Assembly: GCA_903871435.1 (NCBI GenBank)
Contig: CAIQGU010000156.1
Location: 1 to 7,619, forward strand
Reading direction: 5' to 3'
DNA: 7,619 bases
Source: an uncultured Burkholderiales bacterium
GTDB taxonomy: Bacteria; Pseudomonadota; Gammaproteobacteria; Burkholderiales; Burkholderiaceae_F
The translations under genes and the position numbers were made by a program. The notes below the pieces were generated by a model. That model saw nothing but the letters and a program-made list of their open reading frames with translations. It did not search any database and was not told the DNA's origin. Shown one piece after another: positions 1-6,315 of the stretch (its first letter is position 1; each line of letters opens with the position of its first letter).

Positions 1-64
1 CAGGGCGGTTCGCTTCAGATTGCGGCGTCGCCCCATTTCCCGGCCCTTGCCCTGTCCAGAGAAT

Positions 65-90
65 CTGCCGGAAAGTATGGGTGCCGGCAG
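65..90. other. Stem-loop of unknown role upstream of trxA
   Basis: CTGCCGG (65-71) and CCGGCAG (84-90) form a perfect 7-bp inverted repeat around a 12-nt loop. No T-run follows on either strand, so it is not a standard intrinsic terminator. It could be the end of a transcript whose gene lies left of the window, or chance in GC-rich DNA. I could not support a protein-coding gene in 1-192. All three + frames are open for the first 130 bases or so, but none shows a family motif, so the tail of an upstream gene cannot be excluded. Confidence 0.3.
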
Positions 91-128
91 CAAGGTTTGC
101 GCAGATCCCTGCCGAATTTCCTCGTGCC

Positions 129-158
129 TTGATCATCAACCTTATCGACCTTATTAAT
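129..158 (+). promoter_or_regulatory. Candidate sigma-70 promoter for trxA
   Basis: TTGATC (129-134) matches 4 of 6 bases of the -35 consensus. It is followed after 17 bp by TATTAA (152-157), or after 18 bp by ATTAAT, each matching 4 of 6 bases of the -10 consensus. The stretch is clearly more AT-rich than its surroundings. Transcription would start near 164-166, leaving a leader of about 50 nt before the trxA ATG. The promoter overlaps phased 9-bp repeats at 132-167. Inferred from motif matching only. Confidence 0.4.
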
Positions 159-167
159 CTTCATCAC
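132..167. repeat. Four degenerate 9-bp repeats over the trxA promoter
   Basis: Reading 132-167 in steps of nine gives ATCATCAAC, CTTATCGAC, CTTATTAAT and CTTCATCAC. The two central units share CTTAT followed by a variable base, and the outer two share TCATCA in different phase. The similarity is modest, but the phase is kept without gaps across the likely promoter. It may be a binding region for a regulator or simply AT-rich low complexity. Confidence 0.3.
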
Positions 168-216
168 CGTATCCCTGCCCGCCGGCTGGGCATTGGGAGC
201 CAAGGGTTTCCGCCAA

Positions 217-540
217 ATGAGTGACATCAAAACGCTTTCCGACGCCAGTTTCGAGCAGGACGTACTCAAGTCGTCCACCCCGGTCCTCGTGGACTATTGG
301 GCCGAATGGTGTGGCCCGTGCCGCGCGATCGCGCCTATCGTCGCCGAGGTCGCAGCCGAATATCAGGGGCGCCTGTCCGTAGCCAAGCTCAATGTTGACG
401 ACAACCAGCTCACGCCGGCCAAGTACGGCATACGCGGAATCCCCACGCTGATGCTGTTCAAGAACGGTACCGTCGCCGGAACGCGTGTCGGCCAGCTCTC
501 CAAACCGCAACTCATCGCATTCATCGACAGCAACCTCTGA
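217..540 (+). CDS. trxA: Thioredoxin 1 (TrxA)
   Basis: Cytosolic thiol-disulfide reductant that supplies electrons to enzymes such as ribonucleotide reductase, methionine sulfoxide reductase and PAPS reductase, and is recycled by thioredoxin reductase. The 107 residues are the usual length for one complete thioredoxin fold. The active-site WCGPC is at residues 31-35 (Cys32, Cys35), the buried Asp of the family is D26 in LVDYWAEW, and the cis-proline loop GIPT is at 74-77 (Pro76). There is no signal peptide, which agrees with a cytoplasmic TrxA. The ATG at 217 is chosen because it gives the standard family N-terminus (MSDI...). An in-frame TTG at 193 would add eight atypical residues. A modest ribosome site (AAGGG, 202-206) lies 10 nt upstream. 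The gene sits directly before rho, a pairing conserved in many proteobacteria including E. coli. Confidence 0.96.
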   Translation: MSDIKTLSDASFEQDVLKSSTPVLVDYWAEWCGPCRAIAPIVAEVAAEYQGRLSVAKLNVDDNQLTPAKYGIRGIPTLMLFKNGTVAGTRVGQLSKPQLIAFIDSNL

Positions 541-552
541 TTTCTTGCCTCG

Positions 553-574
553 ACGGGCGGCGCATGCCGCCCGT
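553..574 (+). other. Strong GC hairpin after trxA (terminator- or attenuator-like)
   Basis: ACGGGCGGC (553-561) pairs perfectly with GCCGCCCGT (566-574) around the loop GCAT, starting 12 bp after the trxA stop. The stem is very stable, but only TT-G-T follows, so there is no U-tract and the hairpin fails the usual intrinsic terminator criteria. It may protect the 3' end of a trxA transcript, cause partial termination, or act within the rho leader. Confidence 0.55.
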
Positions 575-600
575 TGTCCCCCGCGGGCGCGGTCGACGGC

Positions 601-706
601 ATCACCCTGCACCTCCCATCCGGTGCGCCGCCGTTGCAACAGGTCAGCATCGCCCCATTCCCGCCCGAACCCACCGTGACAAACCCTCTGCGCATACCCT
701 CTCCCC
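601..706 (+). promoter_or_regulatory. C-rich, G-poor rho leader; candidate Rho autoregulation site
   Basis: The end of the rho leader is strongly biased. By my count, 651-706 holds 31 C and 7 G in 56 bases, with many pyrimidine-C dinucleotides. This is the composition expected of a Rho utilisation (rut) site. In E. coli, rho is known to be autoregulated by Rho-dependent termination in its leader, so a similar arrangement here is a reasonable inference. No credible promoter was found between trxA and rho, which favours read-through from trxA. The C-rich tract runs up to the rho ATG and replaces any Shine-Dalgarno sequence. Confidence 0.45.
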
Positions 707-1969
707 ATGCAACTTTCTGAACTAAAAGCGCTGCACGTCTCGCAATTGCTCGAGATGGCCGCCACGCTGGAAATCGACAACGCCAACCGGCTGCGCAAAC
801 AGGAACTGATGTTTGCCATCCTGAAGCGGCGCGCCAAGACTGGCGAGCAAATCTTCGGGGACGGAACACTCGAGGTACTGCCCGATGGTTTCGGTTTCCT
901 GCGTTCCCCCGAAACCTCATACCTCGCCAACACCGACGATATCTACATCTCGCCGTCGCAGATCCGCCGCTTCAACCTGCATACCGGCGACTCCATCGAA
1001 GGCGAAGTACGGACCCCCAAGGACGGCGAGCGCTATTTCGCGCTGGTGAAGGTCGACAAGGTCAACGGCCAGACGCCGGATTCAACCAAGCAGCGGATCC
1101 TCTTCGAGAACCTCACGCCGCTGTTCCCCGACAAGCCGATGACGCTTGAGCGCGAGATGCGCGGGGACGAAAACATCACGGGCCGGCTGGTCGACATCAT
1201 TGCGCCCATCGGCAAGGGCCAGCGCGGCCTGCTGGTCTCGAGCCCCAAGTCGGGCAAGACCGTGATGCTGCAGCACCTGGCGCATGCCATCACCGCCAAT
1301 CATCCCGACGCCGTGCTGATCGTGCTGCTGATCGACGAGCGTCCCGAGGAAGTGACCGAAATGCAGCGCTCCGTGCGCGGCGAGGTCGTGGCATCCACGT
1401 TTGACGAGCCGGCAGTGCGCCACGTCCAGGTCGCCGAAATGGTGATCGAGAAAGCCAAGCGCCTGGTCGAGTCCAAGAAGGACGTCGTCATTCTCCTCGA
1501 TTCGATCACGCGTCTGGCGCGCGCCTACAACACCGTGGTGCCGGCCTCCGGAAAAGTGCTCACCGGCGGCGTCGACGCCAATGCCCTGCAGCGGCCCAAG
1601 CGTTTCTTCGGCGCGGCACGCAATATCGAGGAAGGCGGCTCGCTGACCATCATCGCCACGGCCCTCATCGACACCGGCTCGCGCATGGACGACGTCATAT
1701 ACGAGGAGTTCAAGGGCACCGGCAATATGGAAATCCACCTTGAGCGGCGCCTGGCGGAAAAGCGGGTTTACCCGTCGATCAACGTCAACCGCTCCGGCAC
1801 CCGCCGTGAAGAACTGCTGCTCAAGCCGGAAATCCTGCAAAAAGTCTGGATACTGCGCAAGTTGCTCTACGGCATGGACGAAATCGAGGCCATGGAGTTC
1901 CTGCTCGACAAGATGAAGCAGACCAAGACCAACGCGGAATTCTTCGACATGATGCGTCGCGGAGGCTGA
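707..1969 (+). CDS. rho: Transcription termination factor Rho
   Basis: Hexameric RNA-dependent ATPase and translocase that ends transcription of untranslated RNA. The 420 residues are essentially full length (E. coli Rho has 419). In order: an N-terminal Rho_N helical region (about 1-45); an OSB/CSD-like RNA-binding domain with the RNP1-like motif DGFGFLRS (60-67) and [15 protein letters not shown] (77-91); and the RecA-type ATPase with Walker A SPKSGKT (179-185), [11 protein letters not shown] (210-220), Walker B VILLD (261-265), the Q-loop region [10 protein letters not shown] (285-294) and the R-loop KGTG (336-339). No insertion of the kind found in actinobacterial Rho is present. The ATG at 707 gives the family N-terminus MQLSELK. 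The preceding 20 bases are almost all pyrimidine, so no Shine-Dalgarno exists and initiation is unusual. Downstream, rpmE2 appears to have its own promoter. Confidence 0.98.
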   Translation: MQLSELKALHVSQLLEMAATLEIDNANRLRKQELMFAILKRRAKTGEQIFGDGTLEVLPDGFGFLRSPETSYLANTDDIYISPSQIRRFNLHTGDSIEGEVRTPKDGERYFALVKVDKVNGQTPDSTKQRILFENLTPLFPDKPMTLEREMRGDENITGRLVDIIAPIGKGQRGLLVSSPKSGKTVMLQHLAHAITANHPDAVLIVLLIDERPEEVTEMQRSVRGEVVASTFDEPAVRHVQVAEMVIEKAKRLVESKKDVVILLDSITRLARAYNTVVPASGKVLTGGVDANALQRPKRFFGAARNIEEGGSLTIIATALIDTGSRMDDVIYEEFKGTGNMEIHLERRLAEKRVYPSINVNRSGTRREELLLKPEILQKVWILRKLLYGMDEIEAMEFLLDKMKQTKTNAEFFDMMRRGG

Positions 1970-1971
1970 GT

Positions 1972-1987
1972 GGGCGGCTCGCTGCCC
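1972..1987 (+). other. Short hairpin just after rho
   Basis: GGGCGG (1972-1977) pairs with CTGCCC (1982-1987), including one G-U pair, around the loop CTCG, two bases after the rho stop codon. No U-run follows, so it is at most a weak terminator or a 3'-end protecting hairpin. It lies just upstream of the candidate rpmE2 promoter. Confidence 0.35.
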
Positions 1988-1996
1988 GACTCCAAC

Positions 1997-2026
1997 TTGC
2001 CCGGAAGGCGTGGGTTGGGATAGAAT
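1997..2026 (+). promoter_or_regulatory. Candidate sigma-70 promoter for rpmE2
   Basis: TTGCCC (1997-2002; 4 of 6 matches to TTGACA) is followed after 18 bp by TAGAAT (2021-2026; 5 of 6 matches to TATAAT). Transcription would begin near 2033-2035, giving a leader of about 72 nt that starts almost exactly at a perfect palindrome. This supports separate control of rpmE2 from rho. Inferred from motif matching only. Confidence 0.5.
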
Positions 2027-2036
2027 CTTGGGTTGC

Positions 2037-2053
2037 GTTTCACTTTGTGAAAC
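2037..2053. promoter_or_regulatory. Perfect palindrome in the rpmE2 leader (operator or RNA hairpin)
   Basis: GTTTCAC (2037-2043), TTT, GTGAAAC (2047-2053) is a perfect inverted repeat with 7-bp arms, lying 10 bp after the predicted -10 box. As DNA it has the size and symmetry of a dimeric repressor site. As RNA it would form a hairpin at the very 5' end of the transcript. Candidate roles are zinc-linked control, since L31 paralogs without zinc ligands are Zur-regulated in several bacteria, autoregulation by L31, or 5' stabilisation. I cannot match it confidently to a known consensus. Confidence 0.5.
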
Positions 2054-2055
2054 TA

Positions 2056-2083
2056 GATACCGCGCACCAGATACCACGCACCA
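2056..2083. repeat. 14-bp tandem direct repeat in the rpmE2 leader
   Basis: GATACCGCGCACCA (2056-2069) is followed immediately by GATACCACGCACCA (2070-2083), with 13 of 14 bases identical. The pair fills the leader between the palindrome and the ribosome site. It could be a recent duplication, a tandem protein-binding site or part of a structured leader. It contains no ORF. Confidence 0.75.
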
Positions 2084-2106
2084 AATAGAGCATACGAGAG
2101 CAAAAA

Positions 2107-2409
2107 ATGAAAGAAGGCATACACCCCCAGTACCGCGACGTCGTGTTCGTGGACCTTTCCTGCGATTTCAGTTTCGTGACGCGCTCCACGGCGCCCACGC
2201 GCGAAACCATCAAGTGGAAAGACGGCAAGGAATATCCGCTGGTCAAGCTCGACACTTCGTCGGAATCGCACCCGTTTTACACGGGCGCGCAGACCCGCGT
2301 CGTAGAAGCCGGCCGCGTCGAGAAGTTCCGCCAGAAATTTGCCGCCAAGACCAAGGAAGTCAACGCCGCCGCAGCCGAAGCAACCGCTGCCAAGTCCAAG
2401 CGCCGCTGA
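2107..2409 (+). CDS. rpmE2: 50S ribosomal protein L31 type B (bL31, zinc-ligand-free form)
   Basis: Large-subunit ribosomal protein at the central protuberance that helps form the bridge to the 30S head. The N-terminus [24 protein letters not shown] (51-60) and [10 protein letters not shown] (69-78) are L31 hallmarks. The CxxC pair of zinc-binding type A L31 is absent: the only Cys is C19 (DLSCDF), so this is the type B, zinc-independent form. In bacteria with both forms the zinc-free copy replaces the zinc form under zinc starvation; here it may be the only copy, which the window cannot show. The protein has 100 residues, somewhat longer than the usual 80-90, because of an Ala/Lys/Arg-rich tail (79-100) that is probably disordered. 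The ribosome site is CGAGAG (2095-2100), six bases before the ATG. It has its own candidate promoter and terminator, so it is probably monocistronic. Confidence 0.95.
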   Translation: MKEGIHPQYRDVVFVDLSCDFSFVTRSTAPTRETIKWKDGKEYPLVKLDTSSESHPFYTGAQTRVVEAGRVEKFRQKFAAKTKEVNAAAAEATAAKSKRR

Positions 2410-2435
2410 GCCTGCGGTCTGCGCCTGGCCTGTTG

Positions 2436-2504
2436 CGTGCCAAGCCCGGAGCACTCCGCCGGGCACGTCTGCAGGCGTCGCAAGGCGGCCCAGCGTGGCG
2501 CTGG
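2436..2504 (+). other. Structured rpmE2 3' untranslated region
   Basis: Two inverted repeats precede the terminator. CGTGCC (2436-2441) pairs with GGCACG (2462-2467) and encloses an inner CGGA/TCCG stem (2447-2450, 2455-2458) with the loop GCAC. CCAGCG (2490-2495) pairs with CGCTGG (2499-2504) around TGG. With the terminator at 2537-2564 this gives three consecutive hairpins in a 155-nt non-coding tail. The 8-mer GGGCACGT occurs twice (2461-2468 and 2524-2531). The tail could be ordinary 3' UTR or the source of a 3'-end-derived small RNA. Confidence 0.4.
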
Positions 2505-2536
2505 CACCATCGGCAAGCGTGCTGGGCACGTGCGTG

Positions 2537-2564
2537 AAAAAGGCAGCCCTGGGCTGCCTTTTTT
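2537..2564 (+). terminator. Intrinsic terminator of rpmE2 (probably bidirectional)
   Basis: AAAAAGGCAGCC (2537-2548) is complementary to GGCTGCCTTTTT (2552-2563) around a CTG loop. The GC-rich core is followed by six T residues (2559-2564). The A-run on the left makes the structure symmetric, so it could also stop transcription arriving from the right. It ends the rpmE2 unit and separates it from the membrane protein gene. Confidence 0.93.
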
Positions 2565-2710
2565 CTTGGCAAAATCCGGCGCAATGCATCCCTGCCTCCC
2601 GAATACGTCTCCCCATACCGCTCCCCCTGCGGACGCGCCATCGCACGGCGCTGCAGTCGGCCCGCTGATGCGTTGCCAGCGCCGCGAATCCATGGTTCCC
2701 CACGTCTTTG

Positions 2711-4540
2711 ATGATTGAAGCTCCGCGTCGCTCACCTGCACAGGTATCGGCACAGGCAGCTGCTCCTCTGCCCCGCTGGGCAATGGCAACCCTGCTGCTG
2801 GCCTTCATCGTCCCCGGGCTTTTTGGCCATGACCTCTGGCAACAGGACGCCGTGGGCTTCGGGCAGATGTGGTCCATGGCGCACGGCACGCTGGCCGACT
2901 GGTTGCTTCCCAACGTTGCGGGCGCGCCGGTGCTGCAGGGCGGCCCCCTGCCCTACTGGCTGGGCGCCCTGCTGATACTTCTGGCAGGCCCGATCGTGGG
3001 CGACGTCAACGCCGCGGCAGCTGCCAACCTGATCTGGATCCCCCTGGCGGTCACGGCGCTGTGGCACGGCGCACATCGCCTTGCCAGTCGCGACGAGGCC
3101 CAGCCGGTAGCGGGTGCTTTTGGCGGCGAGGCCAGCCGCGCCGACTATGCGCGACTGGTAGCCGACGTCGCCGTACTGGTGCTGGTCGGAACGATCGGCA
3201 TATTGCTGCGCTTTCACCAGACCCAGGCCGATGGCGCGAGTGTCGCCCTGGTCAGTGTCGCCATATTCGCCATCAGCCTGGTCGAGCTGCGCCTGATACT
3301 TGCCGCCGCACTGGCCGGCGCCTGCGTGGGAGCGCTGGCGCTCACCCAGGGTCCCCTGCCCGCCGCGGGCCTGCTGCTGGGCCTGCTGGCCGTATTGTGG
3401 CGATCGCAGTTTGGTCCCGCGCCCGCGCCGCCGCGAGCGCTGCACGCCGATGCCGTGGTGCCGATGGCCGCGGACCCGGCTGCGGCGCCGCGCCGCGGCC
3501 TGGCGCAGGCAGTGGTCGCAACGGCGCTATTGCTGCTCACCGCCGTGGTGATTGCCGCGGCCTGGCCACTTGCCGCATTTACCGCGGTTCCGCATGGCGC
3601 CCCGGCGTATTTCGATGCCTGGCGTGCCGCCTTACCCATGGGGTTGCCCGGCGCCGATGGCGGTTCGTGGCTACTGCGCACGGGCGCGTGGTTCCTGTGG
3701 CCGCTGTGGCCTCTGGCGGCGTGGTCCGTGTATGCGTGGCGGTCCAGCGTTCGCGCGCCGCACGTGGAACGGCCGCTGCTGCTGTCCGCCGGATTGTTCC
3801 TCGCCTTGCTGTGCAGCGCGCCGCTGGACGAGCGTTCATTGGTCGTGGGCATCGCTCCCCTGGCCGTACTCGCCGCTTTTGGCGCTACCTGCCTGCGTAG
3901 GGCGCTCGATAACGTGATCGACTGGTTCGCCATCGCCATCTTCTCTCTGGCATTGGTGTTCTTCTGGGCCTATTACCTCGCCATGCAGGCCGGTGCGCCC
4001 AAGGCCATGGCAGCATCGGTTGCGCGCCTGGCGCCGGGTTACACCCCTCACCTGCAAGTGCTGGCGGTGGCACTGGCCGCGGTGGCGGCGGTAATCTGGG
4101 CGCAGATCGTGGCCTGGCGGGTTCTGCGGCGGCCGCGGGTGCTGTGGCGCGGACCCCTGCTGGCGGCAGCGGGGGTGACCGCCGTATGGATCACCGCCAA
4201 TGTTCTTTTCCTGCCAGCCGTTGATTACGTGTTTTCCTACCGCTCGCTTGCCACCGAACTGGCAACGCAGTTGCGCGCGCGCGGCCTGGGTCAGGGCTGC
4301 GTGCAGTCACACCGCATTCCCCTGGCGGAACGCGCGCTCATCGCCTATTACGGCCAAATACGCTTCGACCGCGACGGGTCGGCAGAAACCTGCCGTTTTG
4401 CCCTGCATCGCGAATCACGGCGCTCCACACTGGACGAGGACCCGCCACCCGGCGTGCGGGGCATGTGGGAACTGGCCTGGGAGAGCCGCCGCCGGGCGCG
4501 CCCCGATGAACGCTGGCGCATCTGGGCCCGCTCGCCCTGA
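2711..4540 (+). CDS. Polytopic membrane protein, divergent ArnT/PMT-like GT-C glycosyltransferase
   Basis: A 609-residue, Ala/Leu-rich inner-membrane protein. Roughly 10-12 hydrophobic segments are visible, for example about 24-40, 80-95, 102-120, 149-167, 176-230, 264-290, 322-343, 355-371, 377-394, 403-425, 446-470 and 481-503. The first periplasmic loop has the GT-C layout: GHDLWQQDAVGFGQMW (39-54) corresponds to the D-x-W...DE-x-x-YA region of ArnT-type transferases, and GGPLPYWLGALL (77-88) to their KPPL-x-YWL motif. RFHQTQADGASVAL (167-180) resembles the later conserved segment containing Asp. The residue after D46 is Ala, not the usual Glu, so activity or substrate may differ. A soluble tail (about 510-609) holds Cys530 and Cys561, a possible disulfide if periplasmic. 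Such enzymes move sugars from polyprenyl-phosphate donors to lipids or proteins; the substrate here is unknown. The ATG at 2711 has no clear Shine-Dalgarno; TTG 2708 and ATG 2783 are alternatives. Confidence 0.72.
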   Translation: MIEAPRRSPAQVSAQAAAPLPRWAMATLLLAFIVPGLFGHDLWQQDAVGFGQMWSMAHGTLADWLLPNVAGAPVLQGGPLPYWLGALLILLAGPIVGDVNAAAAANLIWIPLAVTALWHGAHRLASRDEAQPVAGAFGGEASRADYARLVADVAVLVLVGTIGILLRFHQTQADGASVALVSVAIFAISLVELRLILAAALAGACVGALALTQGPLPAAGLLLGLLAVLWRSQFGPAPAPPRALHADAVVPMAADPAAAPRRGLAQAVVATALLLLTAVVIAAAWPLAAFTAVPHGAPAYFDAWRAALPMGLPGADGGSWLLRTGAWFLWPLWPLAAWSVYAWRSSVRAPHVERPLLLSAGLFLALLCSAPLDERSLVVGIAPLAVLAAFGATCLRRALDNVIDWFAIAIFSLALVFFWAYYLAMQAGAPKAMAASVARLAPGYTPHLQVLAVALAAVAAVIWAQIVAWRVLRRPRVLWRGPLLAAAGVTAVWITANVLFLPAVDYVFSYRSLATELATQLRARGLGQGCVQSHRIPLAERALIAYYGQIRFDRDGSAETCRFALHRESRRSTLDEDPPPGVRGMWELAWESRRRARPDERWRIWARSP

Positions 4541-4612
4541 GCGCGGACGGGAATCACCGGCCGCCGGCACAAGCCCAAGGCGCGGGGCCGCGGCACGCCA
4601 TAATGCGATGCA

Positions 4613-4636
4613 TTGCGAACCTCCGGACGGTCGCAA
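4613..4636. promoter_or_regulatory. Inverted repeat in the fumarase upstream region
   Basis: TTGCGA (4613-4618) and TCGCAA (4631-4636) are perfect inverted arms 12 bp apart. As RNA the stem can extend by CC/GG (4620-4621, 4629-4630) past a bulged A, leaving a 7-nt loop. A weak -10-like CATAAT (4599-4604) lies 9 bp upstream but has no acceptable -35, so promoter assignment is uncertain. The repeat is a candidate operator or leader hairpin for the fumarase unit. I see nothing else definite in the 4541-4748 gap. Confidence 0.35.
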
Positions 4637-4731
4637 GGTCTGAATTACGGTGAACGCGCGTCCGCTGCGCAGTCGTCCGCAATCACCCAGAGATCCAAAT
4701 GCCGGCAATTGCAGCATCCCGCATCAGCAGC

Positions 4732-4740
4732 GAGGGGAGA
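4732..4740 (+). promoter_or_regulatory. Ribosome binding site that fixes the fumarase start
   Basis: GAGGGGAGA lies eight bases before the ATG at 4749 and is the strongest Shine-Dalgarno-like sequence in the window. It favours ATG 4749 over the in-frame GTG at 4650, which would add 33 residues with no family similarity. Confidence 0.8.
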
Positions 4741-4748
4741 TATCTTCG

Positions 4749-6296
4749 ATGAACGCATCCATTACCGGCGGCCGCCGCACCATACGCCGCGCAGACCTAG
4801 TCGACAGCGTCGCCAGCGCCTTGCAATTCATCAGCTACTACCACCCCAAGGACTTCCTCCAGCAGCTGGGTCGCGCCTACGACATGGAGCAGAGTCCGGC
4901 CGCGCGCGATGCCATCGCGCAGATACTCACCAATTCACGGCTGTGCGCAGAGGGGCGGCGCCCCATCTGCCAGGACACGGGCATCGTCAACGTGTTCGTC
5001 AAGGCCGGCATGGAACTGCAGTGGGACGGCTTCGACGACGGGCTGGAGGCGGCCATCAATGAAGGCGTGCGGCGCGCCTACCTCGATCCAGACAACACGC
5101 TGCGCGCCTCCATCGTCAATCCTCCCGAAGGCGCGCGGCGCAACACCGGTGACAACACGCCCGCCGTCATCCACGTGGAACTCGTGCCCGGCAACGGCCT
5201 GGACATCACCGTGGCGGCGAAGGGTGGCGGTTCGGAGAACAAATCGAAGCTGGTGATGCTCAACCCCAGCGACTCCATCGTCGACTGGGTGCTGCAAACC
5301 CTGCCCACCATGGGCGCCGGATGGTGCCCTCCGGGCATGCTGGGCATCGGCATCGGCGGCACCGCGGAGAAGGCCATGCTGCTGGCCAAGCAGGCGCTCA
5401 TGGAAGATATCGACATGTTCGAGCTCAAGGCGCGCGGTCCGCAAAACGACCTTGAGAAACTGCGTATCGAAATCTACGACAAAGCCAATGCCCTGGGCAT
5501 CGGCGCGCAGGGCCTGGGCGGCCTCACTACCGTGCTCGATGTGAAGATCCTGCAATACCCCACCCATGCCGCAGGCAAGCCGGTGGCGATGATCCCCAAC
5601 TGCGCGGCTACGCGCCACGTGCACTTCAGCCTCGACGGCAGCGGCCCTGCCTACCTGCCGTTGCCGGATCTGGCGGATTGGCCCAATGTGCAATGGCAGG
5701 CCGATGCCGCGCGTTCGCAGCGCGTCAACATGGACACGCTCACGCCCGAACAGGTGGCGGCATGGAAGCCCGGGCAGACCCTGCTGCTGTCGGGCCGCAT
5801 GCTCACCGGCCGCGACGCGGCGCACGCGCGCATCCGCGACATGCTCGCGCGGGGCGAGCCGCTGCCGGTGGACTTCCGCGGGCGCGTGATCTACTACGTG
5901 GGTCCGGTGGACCCGGTGCGCGACGAGATCGTCGGCCCTGCGGGGCCAACCACGGCAACGCGCATGGATAAATTCACCGAAATGATGCTGTCCCAGACCG
6001 GCCTGCTGGCCATGATCGGCAAGGCCGAACGCGGACCGGTTGCCATAGAAGCCATCCGCAAGCACCGCTCTGCCTACCTGATGGCCGTGGGCGGCGCTGC
6101 CTATCTGGTATCCCGCGCCATACGCGCGGCGCGGGTCGTGGCCTTTGCCGACCTGGGCATGGAAGCCGTGTATGAATTTACGGTGCAGGACATGCCGGTG
6201 ACGGTGGCAGTGGATTCGGGCGGCACTTCCGTACACAACACGGGCCCAAACGAATGGCGCTCCCGTATCGCGGGCATACCGGTCGTAACGGCGTGA
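4749..6296 (+). CDS. Class I fumarate hydratase, [4Fe-4S]-dependent
   Basis: Catalyses reversible hydration of fumarate to (S)-malate in the TCA cycle, in the cytoplasm, as an oxygen-sensitive iron-sulfur enzyme. The 515 residues match single-chain class I enzymes, in which the alpha (Fumerase, about 15-290) and beta (Fumerase_C, about 295-500) domains are fused. The three cluster cysteines are recognisable: C74 in RRPICQDTGIV, C193 in GAGWCPPGMLGIGIGG and C285 in MIPNCAATRHVHF. Other family features are Q75-D76 beside the first Cys, NTGDNTPAVIH (132-142), GGGSENKSK (159-167), H290-x-H292, and in the C-terminal half GPAGPTTATRMDKF (396-409) and GGAAYLVSRAI (448-458). Related enzymes such as tartrate dehydratase and mesaconase share this fold, so substrate preference is inferred. 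The E. coli relatives are FumA and FumB; I leave the symbol open because naming varies in this group. The stop lies 19 bp before murI, suggesting cotranscription. Confidence 0.94.
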   Translation: MNASITGGRRTIRRADLVDSVASALQFISYYHPKDFLQQLGRAYDMEQSPAARDAIAQILTNSRLCAEGRRPICQDTGIVNVFVKAGMELQWDGFDDGLEAAINEGVRRAYLDPDNTLRASIVNPPEGARRNTGDNTPAVIHVELVPGNGLDITVAAKGGGSENKSKLVMLNPSDSIVDWVLQTLPTMGAGWCPPGMLGIGIGGTAEKAMLLAKQALMEDIDMFELKARGPQNDLEKLRIEIYDKANALGIGAQGLGGLTTVLDVKILQYPTHAAGKPVAMIPNCAATRHVHFSLDGSGPAYLPLPDLADWPNVQWQADAARSQRVNMDTLTPEQVAAWKPGQTLLLSGRMLTGRDAAHARIRDMLARGEPLPVDFRGRVIYYVGPVDPVRDEIVGPAGPTTATRMDKFTEMMLSQTGLLAMIGKAERGPVAIEAIRKHRSAYLMAVGGAAYLVSRAIRAARVVAFADLGMEAVYEFTVQDMPVTVAVDSGGTSVHNTGPNEWRSRIAGIPVVTA

Positions 6297-6315
6297 GCAA
6301 GGCAGGATCCTGACC

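Noticed and set aside
15..278. Minus-strand open frame reading out of the trxA start region
   Set aside because: It overlaps the trxA 5' end and the candidate promoter, has biased composition and no family signature. The internal INKVDKVDD segment only reflects the 9-bp repeats.
545..679. Possible rho leader peptide (TTG at 545, stop near 678), by analogy with E. coli rhoL
   Set aside because: The same frame is open back into trxA, so its length is uninformative. There is no ribosome site, the peptide is Arg/Pro-rich noise, and it does not overlap the rho start.
1082..2077. Minus-strand open frame (331 codons) opposite rho
   Set aside because: It is the complement of highly conserved rho codons and has no domain or ribosome site. 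It is a high-GC artefact.
2010..2537. Plus-strand open frame overlapping rpmE2 in another frame
   Set aside because: It is an Arg-rich shadow of rpmE2 plus its non-coding tail, and it runs into the terminator.
2566..2594. Promoter for the membrane protein gene starting with TTGGCA (2566-2571), or a sigma-54 -24/-12 element
   Set aside because: TTGGCA matches -35 well, but no -10-like hexamer lies 15-19 bp downstream. For sigma-54, the GG to GC spacing is wrong.
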